Shown here in pieces: positions 10,909 through 22,795 of a DNA stretch of 64,000 nucleotides; the first letter of the stretch is position 1, and every line of letters begins with the position of its first letter. The DNA comes from Adineta ricciae. Its lineage: Eukaryota; Rotifera; Eurotatoria; Adinetida; Adinetidae. The DNA lies in NCBI GenBank assembly GCA_905250025.1, contig CAJNOJ010000076.1, forward strand, positions 310,001-374,000, given 5' to 3'. The position numbers were made by a program, and so were the translations under genes. Under the pieces are notes generated by a model, which worked only from the letters and a program-made list of their open reading frames with translations, did no database searches and had not been told where the DNA came from.

Positions 10909-13340
10909 ATGCAGAAGTTATTGGATGAGATCAACCAAGTAAAAAATGATGTGGAAGTTTATTTGAACACACAGAAAGAGACGTCAGATGGAAATCAAAC
11001 TGAAATCAGAAATTTCAATGAAAATATCAATGATCTTCGAACACGAATGGATGCTATGGCAAGAGGATCGGATTCTAATTGGCCAATGGAAACATTCGAT
11101 CAAGTAAAACGAGATGCATTGGATACACTATCGAATCTTTCGAAAAGATTACATGAATTCAATCAACATTTCGAAGAAACAGTTGATGTCAATGCACGAC
11201 CATTTGCTCCTACAAAAGGAATTGAAGCATTAGCTAGTAGACATCCACTAATTAAACCTGAAGATACAACATCATCATCGTCATCCGACGAAGAAGCGGT
11301 CAGCGATGAAGAAAGTGTAGTTCTACCGAACAATAGAAATCAAGGTAGAGAATTTCATGCATTAGTATATTCATTCCGTGTAAATATGTTTAGGAACGTC
11401 AAATTCGCCTCAAGTAGTAAAATTCAAAGAAGCGTCGACATCGAGCGAAGAAGATGACAGTGAAGATGAGGACGAGGAATCAGAAAACAAAAATTCTGAT
11501 CAGTCGGCAGAGCCGCATCGTAAACACATTACCAATGATCATAATTACCAATCGCGAACATCAACACCACTACATAAAAATATGAATCCACCACCAGTTC
11601 AACTTCATTCTTCTTCATCATCCTCGTCATTGTCATCAACTTCTACACAAGCTTATGTGGCATCGAATCGCCACAAACTAACAGCTTCAAATCAAACCCC
11701 GGAACAAAGTCTTACCGAAGATGACGATGATGATGAACCAGGTGGAGTAGATATGAATTTACGTCAACTTCGAAGAACAACATATACACCGGGAACATTG
11801 TTTCGCGTTCTACGCGATTTCGCCGGTGAAGAAATCGGTGATTTAGCAATACATAAGGACGAGCACTTAATTCTCGTCAAACAACATGATGATGATGATT
11901 GGTGGTTATTTAAAAATGCTCAAACTCAACGAGAAGGCCTAGTGCCTATTAATTACATTCAGCCCAGTGAAAAAGTACCAAACCAATCAAGACAATGGCA
12001 ACCAATTGCTCAGACATCATCAGCATCATCACTTGTCAAAGCTTTCAAAACGAATAATAATATTCCATCAGGATTTTCCGCATCAAGTTTAACATCATTG
12101 ATTAAAAAAGATCGGTATAAATTATCCTACATGCTAATTCCAAAGATGACCGAATCGAACTTGACCTTTGCTGACCTGCATTGGCAGTATGATGTCGATC
12201 GTATATGTGCTTATCCAGCTACATATAAAAAAGTTCTCAATATTAAAAAGTGTTCAAAAATACCCAAGATTACCGGAGCAAATGTACGGTATCCATGTGT
12301 TTTCTCCTCAAATACTTAATCGTATCTCTATTTAGATTGAGATACTTAATCGCTGCATTCGTATATGTCTTTATGATGGTTCTGAAATCATTTCTAATAT
12401 CCATTCAAGTCGAATGAAGATCTCCGAAAAATCAAAAGCGACTGATATAACTGAAAGCTGGATTCCTTATCCTTATCAAACACTTCCAGTAATCGATGAA
12501 GGATTGATTTTTCTCATTCGTTCAAATGAATACCATCCGTCGAAATCTTTATATTTACTTATTGAGTTATCACAATTTTGCCAATCAACAATAAATGAAG
12601 AAACTTGCGAAATTGCTTGCGGCTGGAGTATGATTCCATTGAGCAATGATCTTAATCGTCCGTTACATATGAGCGGAACAATGAAATACAACGAATGTCT
12701 ACAAGGTGGCAAATTTCCAGAGCAAAATATCTTGCTCGATTCGCGGTACAAAACTTCGCGATCAAATAAACGAGCGCGTATCCGATTCACATTAGAATCT
12801 CGTGAAAAGTACGCAGAACCAGATTACGATCAACTACCATTAAGATCAATGATTATACCGATTGATTTAGTGACTATACTTGTTTTCTACCGGAATGAAC
12901 TCGCTTATAATAAATTACAAGAATCTGCCGGATTCGATGGTGCATCTTCAACGCCGTTACATTCTATATTTCTTGCTACATTTCATCGAGTTCTTGATCA
13001 GCCAGACCTTATTTATGTACTCCAACGATTGTTTCCTACAAAGACAAAGTTAACTACTGAACAGCAAAGAAAAGAGATTCTCAGAATCTATGAATCATCT
13101 GTTTATCCATTATTATTTTATCGATCACTACCGTTATATGACTTTCACAATAGAGATAAGACTAGCATTCAAGAACGAAGAAAATTAATTTTACAAGTAA
13201 TGGGAAAATATCGGAAGAGAAGAGGTTGTCCACCTGACGTTCTCGAATTATTGCTGGATCCTGCCTTAACAGATAAATGGGCACCATTTACAATAGATGA
13301 AGTTTGTTTTTCATTACAAAACTATGTTCTTAACTCTTGA
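10909..13340 (+). CDS. NPHP1: Nephrocystin-1-like protein
   Basis: Three exons (10909-11344, 11394-12283, 12336-13340) join in phase to 776 residues. Order of parts: an N-terminal coiled coil (residues 1-100), an acidic Ser/Glu/Asp-rich linker, an SH3 domain (about 275-335; LRDFAGEEIGDL, the DDWWLF tryptophans and GLVPINYI), a second linker, then the long C-terminal nephrocystin homology domain. This order is diagnostic of NPHP1, and PSGFSASSLTSLIKK plus the C-terminal FHRVLDQPDLIYVL also correspond to conserved blocks. In animals NPHP1 is a scaffold of the ciliary transition zone and cell junctions, binding NPHP4 and signalling partners through SH3. The length (human about 730) is normal. 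The start Met is the first in frame; a short upstream exon cannot be excluded. Confidence 0.86.
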
Positions 13341-13450
13341 TACAAAAGTGTGGCATTATAATTCAAATCATCATTGTTAGGTCGTTGTCGAGAACATTTT
13401 TTTTATTAAAATGAATTAGCTTGGCTACAAAATAAAACAACTATTACCGG

Positions 13451-14077
13451 TTACTTTCGGGCAAAATCAAAAACAGTTTTCATTTCATCCCATTGCAATT
13501 GTTTTAAATGATCTTTTTCTTGACTATCAGCTTGCTTTTCTACTTGTTCACAACGATCTACAAATCCTTGAGCACGTGTCTGTGCTTCAGCTAGTTTGGC
13601 ACTCGTTGATAAATCATTCAAATTTTTTTGATTACTGAATCCATCATATTTCTGTGTCAGATAAACTGACTGAAATTCTTGACTTTTCTGTTGACGAATC
13701 CACCATCTAAACAGAAAGAATTCCTCATGAACAAACACTCTCTCGTTTTCGTATGGCTATACGTGCTTTGCATTCCAGTAATCGCCTTCTCGTCGATGAA
13801 GTATATAATGCAAATAGTCTGCAATCGCATGACCACCATGTTTTTCGACAATATCATGACATGAACCGATATCATCATTGAATAAATGAAGATTGGCAAT
13901 CGCAAATAGGGGAACTGTTGAATCATTTTGTAGTCGGGCTATATCATCATGCAATGCTTGATTCCATGGTGTACTGGATACGCGTTTCGATGTATCGAGC
14001 GGTGGTGGAGCAAGTAAAGGTGGTAATGGTTTACGAGAGAGAAGAAACTTGGTAATTTCTTCGAATGTAGATGCCAT
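13451..14077 (-). CDS. Uncharacterised 188-residue protein with a GC-AG intron
   Basis: Two exons, 13767-14077 and 13451-13706. The only phase that keeps the conserved-looking stretch HRREGDYWNAK-WWIRQQ intact uses a GC donor at 13765-13766 and an AG acceptor at 13707-13708, giving a 60-nt intron. The N-terminal half is helical with a Pro-rich patch (RKPLPPLLAPPPL) followed by WNQALHDDIARL. The C-terminal half is charged and likely coiled coil (SAKLAEAQTRAQGFVDRCEQVEKQADSQEKDHLKQL). The HRxEGDYxNAKYW-like motif reminds me of uncharacterised proteins in fungi and bacteria, but I cannot name a function. It is tail-to-tail with NPHP1 (110 nt apart) and divergent from CUL4. Confidence 0.6.
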
Positions 14078-14409
14078 TTGATCAATTAATGAAATCTTAT
14101 TATAAACTTTATTCTGTATGAATCCATTGTATCACTTTTTCCATTGCTGGATTTTCAACCAATCAGATTTCAGATTCATGTAATCAGCTGTCGATTATTT
14201 TTTATTACACTCAAAATAGAGTCAGTTTATCATACAGATCAAAACATAACATAGAATTCCTTCTTCGTTCGTCGTTAACTTGAATTGAATGGTGATCTAG
14301 ACTCATTTGTAAATGTGACAAACGAGTGACATATATTTATTGGTTGACTACGAACGGAAATCTCATACACAGTAAATTTGTGTACTTTTCACATAAGAAA
14401 CGATTCCTC

Positions 14410-17400
14410 ATGGAGAAAGATATACACAGTCGTTATCCAAATGGTGCATCATCTACATTTTTATCCTCGCAAAATTCTTCAAGCACAACAACAAAAAAAC
14501 TTGTGATTAAAAACCTGAAAAGTTCGTTTCACATTCCTTTTACTTTCAAAAGAAATCAAATGATTAATTTCATTTTCACCTAGGTTCGACATCAGCTCCA
14601 CCACCTGATTATTTCGATAAAATTTGGCCATTACTTAAACAAGCACTTCAAGCTATTCTCAATGGTACCACTAGTCCAACAAATGAAGAACAACTGTATC
14701 GACATATTGAACATTTATGCACAATAACATCAACTTCGGACACAAATTCATCTCCAGCTAGTCTTCTTTATGAAAATTTGAAAAAAGTATTCGATGATCA
14801 TGTACAAACTGTATTACCAGCTTTACTCAGGTTTTTATTGTTAAAAATTGAGATTCTTCCTGTGCGAATTCGTATTTTTGTAGTGAAATGGGTGATAGTA
14901 ATGATTATTTGCGTCTTCTTAATACAACTTGGGATGATCATTCGATTCGCTCAGTAAGTAACTTTCATCAGTTGAATCTTCGTCATTTTTTTATTCTTTT
15001 AGATACTTATTCGTCAATTATTTATCTACTTGGATCGAACTTACGTATTGCACGCATCAGTACCTAGTATTTGGCAAGTTTTCATTGGAATGAATTTAAT
15101 TGATAACCAATTGAGTTTTTCAGGGAACTAAGTCAAGATTTATTCCGTCGTTATATTATGAAAAATTCAATAATTTCAACTAGGTATGATTGCGAAGGAA
15201 AATATCTATTTGCTATGATGATATTTCAGATGTATGCTTGGCTTATTGAAGTTAATCGAACAAGAACGACGAGGTGAAACAATTGATCGAAGTTTAGTTA
15301 AAAGTCTTATTCGAATGTTGATTGATCTTCATGTAAATTCGATCAAAGAAATTTGAAATCATCTTTTCTATGATGTATCTCATTTCAGCTTTATAAAGTT
15401 GACTTTGAACAGTTGTTTCTTCAATCGACTGAAGAACTTTATCGTAATGAAGGTCGTCAATTGATTCAAACATTAGAATTAAGTCAATATCTTTCACATA
15501 TCGAACGTCGTCTATGGGAAGAACAATCCCGTATTAACAATTACATCGATCAATCAACAAAGTATTCGTTGTTTTTTTTTCCTTGAGCTTTCTTTCGAAA
15601 ACGATATCGATGTTTTAGACTTCAATTGATTCATATCGTTGAAAATAATCTTATCACCAGTCATGTCAAACAAATGCTTTCGAAAAACTTTGATGCACTC
15701 ATCAGTGAAAATCGCTTTGCATCAGTTGCATTGATGTATGATCTACTTGCTCGAGTAGGACCTGGTGGCATCAATGGTCTTCGTGAAGCATTTGGAAACT
15801 ACATTAAAGTAATTGAATGCTGATGATTCAAAGAAAAGATATTGCTTTTGGTTTGTTTAGATCACTGGTCGAGCGTTGGTCATTGATCCCGAGAAAGATG
15901 ACAAGTTGGTCGATGATTTACTCGATTTCAAAGAAAAGCTCGATCGATTCCTTCATGAATGTTTTCATGATAATGAAAAGTTTTCGAATATACTCAAAGA
16001 TTCATTCGAATATTTTATCAATCAACGGGCAAATAAACCAGCCGAGCTGATTGGTTCGAATGAAACAAATCTTTTATCGTTTAGATTGATATTTTTCCGT
16101 GTTTTTTAGCAAAAGCAGTTGATGCAAGACTACGTACGGGAAATAAAGAAGCATCCGAGGAAGAATTAGAAAAAATCTTGGATAGATTGCTTATTCTCTT
16201 TCGATTCATCCATGGCAAAGATGTTTTCGAAGCATTCTATAAAAAGGATTTAGCTAAACGCTTATTAGTCGGTAAAAGTGCATCTGTAGATGCCGAAAAA
16301 TCCATGTTACTCAAACTGAAACAAGGTTTGTCTTCATTCTAAATAAGGAAACACATTTCTTTCTTGCTATTTCTAGAATGCGGAAATGTGTTCACAAGTA
16401 AACTGGAAGGCATGTTCAAAGATATGGAATTATCCAAAGATATCATGACAGCATTCGATCAGGTACTTAATTCTATCCTTGAGTTACATTTTGACGTCAG
16501 CTATTTTAGTACATGCATGGCCGCGGGTCACCGGGAAACATTGGAATGTCTGTCTATGTATTAACAATGGGATTTTGGCCAACCTATCCCACTGTCAGCG
16601 CAGTTCTTCCACCTGAAGTAAATCGATTCGTATAAAGAAGTCGTTTTACATCGAAAACTTTCTTCTATTGTAGTTCTGTCGGTTGCAAGAAATCTTTACT
16701 AGTTTTTATCTAAGCAAACATACGGGACGTAAATTGCAATGGCAATATACATTGGATCATTGCTTACTAAAGGGATGGCTTAAACAAAAGGTTTGTATTG
16801 ATGATAACTGTCATTCGATCTGAAAGATGACGTTTTTAGACGGCCAAAGAATTTCATGTATCATTGTATCAAGCACTTGTTCTTTTACTTTTTAATCAAC
16901 ATCAAGAGCTCGCTTATTCAGATATTCAAGAGCAAACTAAAATTCGTGAGTAATTCATTGGTTGATGCTTTCATATTTTTTTTATCGATTTTCTTGATTG
17001 TTCAGCTGCAATTGAATTACAACGGACAGTACTATCGCTAGCGTGTGGAAAGATTCGTTTATTAAATAAGAAACCATTGGTAAGTGATCGGTTCTCTTTG
17101 GATTTTGTAAAACTTGGTTTGGAATATCTTTTAGACAAAAGAAATCAATCCAGACGATCGATTTACACTGAATACTTTATTTGATCATAAATTAATTCGA
17201 ATAAAAATCAATCAAGTTCAATTAAAAGAAACAGTAAATCTGAAACTCGGTGAATTTTTTCTAAACATAAGGTTCATTTCAGCCTGAAGAGAATAATTCA
17301 ACAACTCAACGTGTTGTTCAAGATCGACATTATCAAATCGACGCAGCCATTGTTCGTATAATGAAAACCCGCAAAACATTATCACATATTCAACTAATTT

Positions 17401-17584
17401 CCGAAGTCTTTTCACAATTGAAGTTTCCGATACCAGTAAGAACCAATACCAATCACTTCAATTTCTTCTCATTTCTCGTTTCTTCTAGACATCGATGGTG
17501 AAAACACGTATTGAAAGTTTACTTGAACGTGAATACATGAAACGATCGACAGACAGTGCAAATATATATGAATATATTGCATAA
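14410..17584 (+). CDS. CUL4: Cullin-4, scaffold of CRL4 ubiquitin ligases
   Basis: Eighteen exons join in phase to 757 residues, as long as animal CUL4 (human CUL4A 759). Boundaries: 14410-14521, 14584-14830, 14884-14953, 15003-15073, 15124-15183, 15230-15332, 15389-15561, 15619-15808, 15861-16053, 16110-16325, 16377-16462, 16510-16617, 16674-16790, 16840-16945, 17006-17079, 17135-17233, 17283-17435, 17489-17584. The short N-terminus KKLVIKNLK is typical of CUL4 before the cullin repeats. The cullin homology domain includes [11 protein letters not shown] and HTGRKLQW, and the C-terminal winged helix has the neddylation block [11 protein letters not shown] with its acceptor Lys. Ends in YEYIA, near the family's usual YxYxA. 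It binds DDB1 at the N-terminus and ROC1/RBX1 at the C-terminus. Intron 4 has a GC donor (15074-15075). Confidence 0.93.
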
Positions 17585-17740
17585 TGTAAAGATTTATATA
17601 TATATGTTTAAAGAAAATATTTATTGCATCCGTCCTATTTTCTTTTCTTGTCTTCTATCAACCTGTTTCTGTTCTTTTTTTTCTTCTTCATTCACATCAG
17701 TAATCATACGCTGTTTGAAAACGAATAAAAACCGAGTTTG

Positions 17741-17752
17741 TTTGCCTTTTAG
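17741..17752 (+). other. Likely trans-splice acceptor before mL44
   Basis: The pyrimidine run TTTGCCTTTTAG sits 11 nt before the mL44 start codon and about 155 nt after the CUL4 stop, with no upstream exon visible. This is what a spliced-leader acceptor inside an operon looks like. Inferred from position. Confidence 0.5.
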
Positions 17753-17763
17753 ATTAAGATATT

Positions 17764-19103
17764 ATGGTACGTTTATTACGGTACGGTACCGTCTTCGGTC
17801 CGTTGAAAGAACGTTGGAGATATTTATATAAAGAAGATCTATATCGAAGACGAATCGAAGCTGGACCAGAACCAGAACGTTTTCGATCTGCTTTGATTAA
17901 CTGGTAAAGTGCATTGTGTAATTGAAAAACAAGATTCATTGTTACTATATGCAGGAATTATGATGCGGAATTGCATGCGTGTACACATCGATTTGGCGAA
18001 AAGATGAATATTGAAGTACTACGATGTGCTATGACTGATGTTTCATTTCTAAATCAAATAACTAAACAACGAACAGAAGCAGGTTTGATGCCTGTTAATA
18101 CAAGGAAATAGATTATATCTTTGTTTTCATTAGGTCTTACGGCGACAGATCAAACTGCTTTGTCATTTACACACAACAGTGAATTAGCTAAAAAAGGTAG
18201 GAAATTGGCGGGTAACGAAATCGATATTTATTTGATGGTGATTAGGTGAACAAATTGCAGAAGAGTTTATACAAAAAGCACTTCGATATTGGTATCCGAA
18301 ACTTCCTCAAGACGGCATAGAGTATGTGCATTTGAATGCGAATTGTGTAAAATGTTGATGCTTTTATTTTTTAGTGCTGTGACTCAATTTCTCATTTCCG
18401 AATCAACAGTTTCGTTTATTAGTTCAAAGCTTGGATTCAAGACATTGATCCGTTGTGATGTAAATGGATTTTGTTGTAAAATATGGACTGAAATCTCTTC
18501 TTAGGTTCCGTCACCTCCACCAGCAATGCTCAAAAGTGCTCTCTTCGCTTTCATTGGTGCTATTGAGGAGAATAATGTTCGTTGTAGTTTTCATTGATTT
18601 TTTAAATTTTTATTTCGAAGTTTAGAATCGATCTCGGGCTGAATTATTCGTTGCCGATTTCATTCTGACACATCTCATCGGCAAAGATATCAATGAGATC
18701 TGGCAGATCAAGAATCCTATGGGTTTACTGACAAAAGTCTTGGAAGACGATGGAAGACAAGCGCCTGAATCCCGGTTTGTGACTAAAAATACCACCGTTA
18801 ATCATTTATATCCTTTGCCTTTTGTGTCCTATAGACTGATATGGGCGACAGGTGTATCGAGTGTACTATCGACATATATTGTCGGTGTCTACTCGAATAA
18901 AGAATTTCTTGGCAAAAGTAAATAGAGATTTCTTTTCTAATAGCGAATATGTATTTGTTTTTTTTTGAGGTGCCGGTACAACGATTTCTCAAGCTGAAGA
19001 AATGGCAGCTCGTGATGCATTACGTCGTTTGTTTGGAACCGATGAACAACGAGCACCAATTCCGTTCGATATGCTTTATAAAAAGGGATTGTTGATTGAT
19101 TAA
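17764..19103 (+). CDS. MRPL44: Mitochondrial large ribosomal subunit protein mL44
   Basis: Nine exons (17764-17903, 17955-18082, 18134-18196, 18246-18321, 18375-18459, 18505-18576, 18626-18774, 18835-18917, 18970-19103) give 309 residues. The N-terminus is rich in Arg/Leu and suits a mitochondrial presequence. An RNase III-like fold follows (NYDAELHACTHRFGEKMN, then the helices ending in PPAMLKSALFAFIGAIEEN). The C-terminus has the double-stranded RNA-binding domain, with NPMGLLTKVLEDDGRQAPESR, then IVGVYSNKEFLGKSAGTTISQAEEMAARDALRRLF. This is the layout of mL44, which lacks nuclease activity and packs on the mitoribosome large subunit near the polypeptide exit. It lies 180 nt behind CUL4 on the same strand. 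One acceptor (TTTTTTGAG before 18970) is weak. Confidence 0.9.
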
Positions 19104-19693
19104 TAAATAGAGAATCATTTGTTTGGAGGTTTTTTTTGTTTTCATATCTATGTGATTAGATCAAAACATTAAAAAAACATGTTTTTGTTGTAGAAAATAC
19201 ATACAAAGAGCTAAATGATAGCTCACAAGCTATTCATCATGATTTAATCCTTATCAGACATTTTATCTTATCGAAGAGAACGTCTGACACGAGTGACACT
19301 AACCCCAGAGTATCGAGAAAAAATAGAAGGTCAAGCAAATATTTGGTTAATGCGTACTTTTTTTTCGGTCGATTGAGAAAAACAGATGATTTTGATATTC
19401 TCTACTTGATTGTTATCAAGTTGAAAAACTATTTTTGTTTTGTTATTAAGATATCGTTTCATCTTCCATCACATCTAACTAATTTGCCACTGTACACGGT
19501 AAAGCAATGTTGTGGTTTCAATGAAATATGTTTTGTCATTGGCATGTTGAAGGTTCTTTTGATTCACGTGCGCACGCAGCAAGCGTGTGATGAAGCAGTG
19601 ATACGAATGTGAGTAGTTATTGGTGCTTTTCGAGGACAAGCAAATATCAGAAAGGACAGCAAAACGTTTTTTCTTTTGTCATATAACAGAACG
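19104..19693. other. Intergenic between mL44 and the MetX-like gene
   Basis: No domain in the short frames. It contains the 3' UTR of mL44 and presumably the start region of the next gene. Confidence 0.5.
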
Positions 19694-21304
19694 ATGCATT
19701 TTTGGACTAAATTTCTTTTGTCTACGAATTTGAAAGTCTCTCGTGTGGTTCTTTCCCGATCGTAAGTCAATCAATGATCAGTTTTATATACTAATTTTGT
19801 TTGATTTCTTATAGTAAACATTCTGTAGAAGGACCCGAACCAGCTTATCATCATATCGTGTCAGGGTATCAAGTTTTCGAACATCAAAATGAACCCTTTC
19901 GGTTAAAATACAATCATAAATCGTTGAATGAATTTCAACTCGCATACGAAACATGGGGCAAACTGAATGCGAAGAAAAATAATGCCATTCTTATCTTTAC
20001 TGGTCTCAGTGCAAGTTCGCACGCTAAAAGTCATGAGGTAACTTACTGGTTGCCTTTTTCGTTAAAATCAATTTCGTTTCTAGCAAAATACAAAACCTGG
20101 TTGGTGGGAACAATTTATCGGACCAAATTTGGCTATTGATACAAATCATTTCTTTGTTATATGTTGTAATCATCTTGGTGGTTGTTATGGATCGACGTAA
20201 GTTTTCATTCAGTTGAAAATTTCTGATTGGAGAGATGTGTTTGATTAGCGGACCATCATCGATTGATCCGAAAACGAATAAAGCATACGGCACTTCATTT
20301 CCAATGTTGTCTGTAGAAGATACAGTTCGTGCTCAGTTCTTGCTACTGAAATATTTAGGAATCGAAAAAGTATGCTATGAAAATAATTTGTTCATATCTT
20401 TCTAAATACGGTTTTCTTCGAATAAAAGCTTCATGCAAGTATAGGTTCATCATTAGGTGGAATGTGTTCGATTCTCTCTGGTCTTCTCTATCCAAAAAAC
20501 GTTGGCAGGTTGGTCGATCTTCTGACAACTAAGTCTGCTCTTTCATACGAATCTTTCTTTAGAGTTGCAACTATTTCGTCATGTATTGCACCTTATCCTA
20601 CTGCAATCGCTCTACGATACTTGCAGAGAAAGATGATTATGACCGATCCCAACTGGCATAATGGTCATTACTATGATAAAGATGCGTATCCACTTGACGG
20701 AATGCGTATCGCAAGAGAAATTGCGACGTTAACGTATCGATCTGGCCCTGAATGGCTTGAACGATTTGGTTTACGACGCTTTAGTGATCAGATTCATCTA
20801 GCACCCACATTTGAAATTGAAAGTTATTTACAATATCAAGGATTGACTTTTGCGAAGAAATACGATCCAAATTCGTTGTTGTACATCTCAAAAGTTAGTC
20901 TGTTTTTGTTCGGTAGATTTGTCTAGTGAACAGATTTGTCTAGGCAATGGACTTGTTTAATTTAACAGAAGGATATGAGAGCCAGAATGATGCTTTATCA
21001 CAAATTCAATGTCCTGTGCTTGTCTTAGGATCTCAAACAGATATTCTTTTCCCAATTTGGCAACAAAAACAACTAGCAGAAGGCTTGATCAACGCAGGTT
21101 TGCCAAAGATCGATAAGATAATTATAAGACCTTCTCAAAATATTTATTTTAGGAAATGCTCATGTCACTTTCTTTGAACTGAATAGTATCTTCGGACATG
21201 ATACATTCTTATTGGACATCAATGGTGTAAGCACTGCTCTGAAAGGCTTTTTGGAAATATCAGCATTGTCAATCGAAGAAGAAAACGAAGAAATACAATC
21301 ATGA
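19694..21304 (+). CDS. MetX-family homoserine/serine O-acyltransferase
   Basis: Eight exons (19694-19761, 19815-20037, 20084-20196, 20249-20369, 20429-20508, 20563-20893, 20944-21097, 21153-21304) join in phase to 413 residues. An alpha/beta-hydrolase of the MetX group, which transfers an acetyl or succinyl group from CoA to homoserine or serine for methionine/cysteine synthesis. Visible family blocks: [59 protein letters not shown], the nucleophile elbow GSSLGGM, the acid in [10 protein letters not shown] and the C-terminal His in GHDTFL. The basic first exon ([19 protein letters not shown]) looks like a mitochondrial presequence. Common in fungi and bacteria, not part of the usual animal set, so transfer is likely; the introns show it is now a native gene. 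Serine versus homoserine preference is not resolved. Confidence 0.85.
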
Positions 21305-21506
21305 AAACAATGATATACCATAGATACATATATTGTTGTAATTTATTTATTTAACTTATAGATATGAAACCATTTTCCGTACTGAAATAAAGATAACGAC
21401 TTGTTTTAATAAGTCACTTTGATGACATGCAAAAACATATTTGCATTTTTCATGCGGGCAAGGACAAAGCTGAATGTGTCATATGTTTACAGGGTAAAAA
21501 AAGAGT

Positions 21507-21576
21507 GCACTGGCCGGGAATCGGACCCGGGTCGCCCGCGTGGCAAGCGAGCATTCTACCACTGAACCACCAGTGC
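21507..21576 (-). tRNA. tRNA-Gly (anticodon GCC), copy 1
   Basis: 70-nt cloverleaf without an intron. The acceptor stem is 7 bp (GCACTGG with CCAGTGC), and the anticodon loop TTGCCAC sits on a CTCGC/GCGGG stem. The T loop reads TCCGATT, so the usual T at position 55 is C. An A-run on the plus strand just before 21507 supplies the Pol III T-stretch terminator. Confidence 0.93.
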
Positions 21577-21812
21577 TTGTTGTCAATCGTCCCATGATCT
21601 ATTGCAAATACTCCTAGGATCAAATAGACTTACAGAAAAATCAAAACAACGAAAAGAAATTGCATAATTCGGTATTGATTTGAAGAAAGTTGAATAGCTT
21701 TCTCATATAACAGAGGCTCACACGATTAGAGGAAAACGATGGAATTTCGGAATTCTACATCGCTGAAAATGCAAGTATGAGATTCGCTGTGCCTCTTTTT
21801 GCAAAAAAGAGT

Positions 21813-21882
21813 GCACTGGCCGGGAATCGGACCCGGGTCGCCCGCGTGGCAAGCGAGCATTCTACCACTGAACCACCAGTGC
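21813..21882 (-). tRNA. tRNA-Gly (anticodon GCC), copy 2
   Basis: Identical over 70 nt to copy 1, including C at T-loop position 55. The A-run before 21813 gives a T-stretch terminator. The flanks differ from copy 1, so only the tRNA itself is conserved. Confidence 0.93.
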
Positions 21883-22293
21883 TTACTATGTGTCGCCCTA
21901 TGACCTACCGTTATTATTCCCAGTAACAAAGATACTTAGAAATCCGGCAAACCTATAAAAAGAGATTTCGCAATCCAGTATTGATTTAAAAACAAAATGT
22001 CACTTTATCATAAAACAATATCGAAAGACTGATTCGACATTTGATTAGTCGGATTATCATTGCACAGAAGAAATTTCAAAAAGCAATTATGAGCATCATC
22101 GATATCACTCGATGAAAAAATGATAACCTACAAGTTGAAGCCGGATGCATTTTACCATCACATATGAAATCTCTTCCGTCTACATTAAATTGCAAGTCTT
22201 GTAGTTTATCATCGCCCTCTGTGTGAGAAAATTTTACATGAAAGATTCCTTGTCTTGTAACCGGATAAAATAATTTATAAAAAAAAAAAACGT

Positions 22294-22363
22294 GCACTGG
22301 CCGGGAATCGGACCCGGGTCGCCCGCGTGGCAAGCGAGCATTCTACCACTGAACCACCAGTGC
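22294..22363 (-). tRNA. tRNA-Gly (anticodon GCC), copy 3
   Basis: Identical 70-nt tRNA. A run of more than ten A on the plus strand next to it is a strong Pol III terminator on the gene's strand. It shares the C55 change. Confidence 0.93.
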
Positions 22364-22547
22364 TTGCCTTCTTTCTAATCCATCATCACACATTTCCTAA
22401 TCCAATTATTGTTCGAAGAAGAATCTTTGACTTTTTCTAGTTCTATACACTAGAACATCGCAATGTCATATTATAATTATAGAAAAAATTGTTAAATTCA
22501 GAGTAAAATTGCTCATTGACGTTCATCTCTATCGTTTTGAATAGATA

Positions 22548-22617
22548 GCACTGATGGTTTAGTGGTAGAATGCTTGCTTCCCACGCTAGAGGTCCGGGTT
22601 CGATTCCCGGTCAGTGC
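22548..22617 (+). tRNA. tRNA-Gly (anticodon CCC)
   Basis: On the opposite strand to its neighbours. The acceptor stem is GCACTGA/TCAGTGC and the anticodon loop TTCCCAC gives CCC. One T-T mismatch lies in the anticodon stem (CTTGC/GCTAG). Here the T loop is the standard TTCGATT and the B box is canonical. A T-run follows within about 15 nt. Related to the GCC genes but clearly diverged. Confidence 0.88.
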
Positions 22618-22795
22618 GGATTCGGTTAAAAAATTTTTTTTTCTTCAAATTCAGTTTACTAATCTGAACAATTTATTATTTTGAGCCATAATTTTACATT
22701 CTATTGCACTGTAAAATAAAGTTTAAGAAAAAAAAATGAATAATAGTAAAAAAAAGTATTTGAAAATCCCAATCATTCAAAATACACACATATTA

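Noticed and set aside
12476..12790. 104-codon minus-strand frame
   Set aside because: Antisense shadow of nephrocystin-1 exon 3.
21726..21929. Minus-strand frames over the tRNA-Gly genes (also at 22076-22333 and 35957-36294)
   Set aside because: They repeat the same peptide because the tRNA itself is being translated; not proteins.
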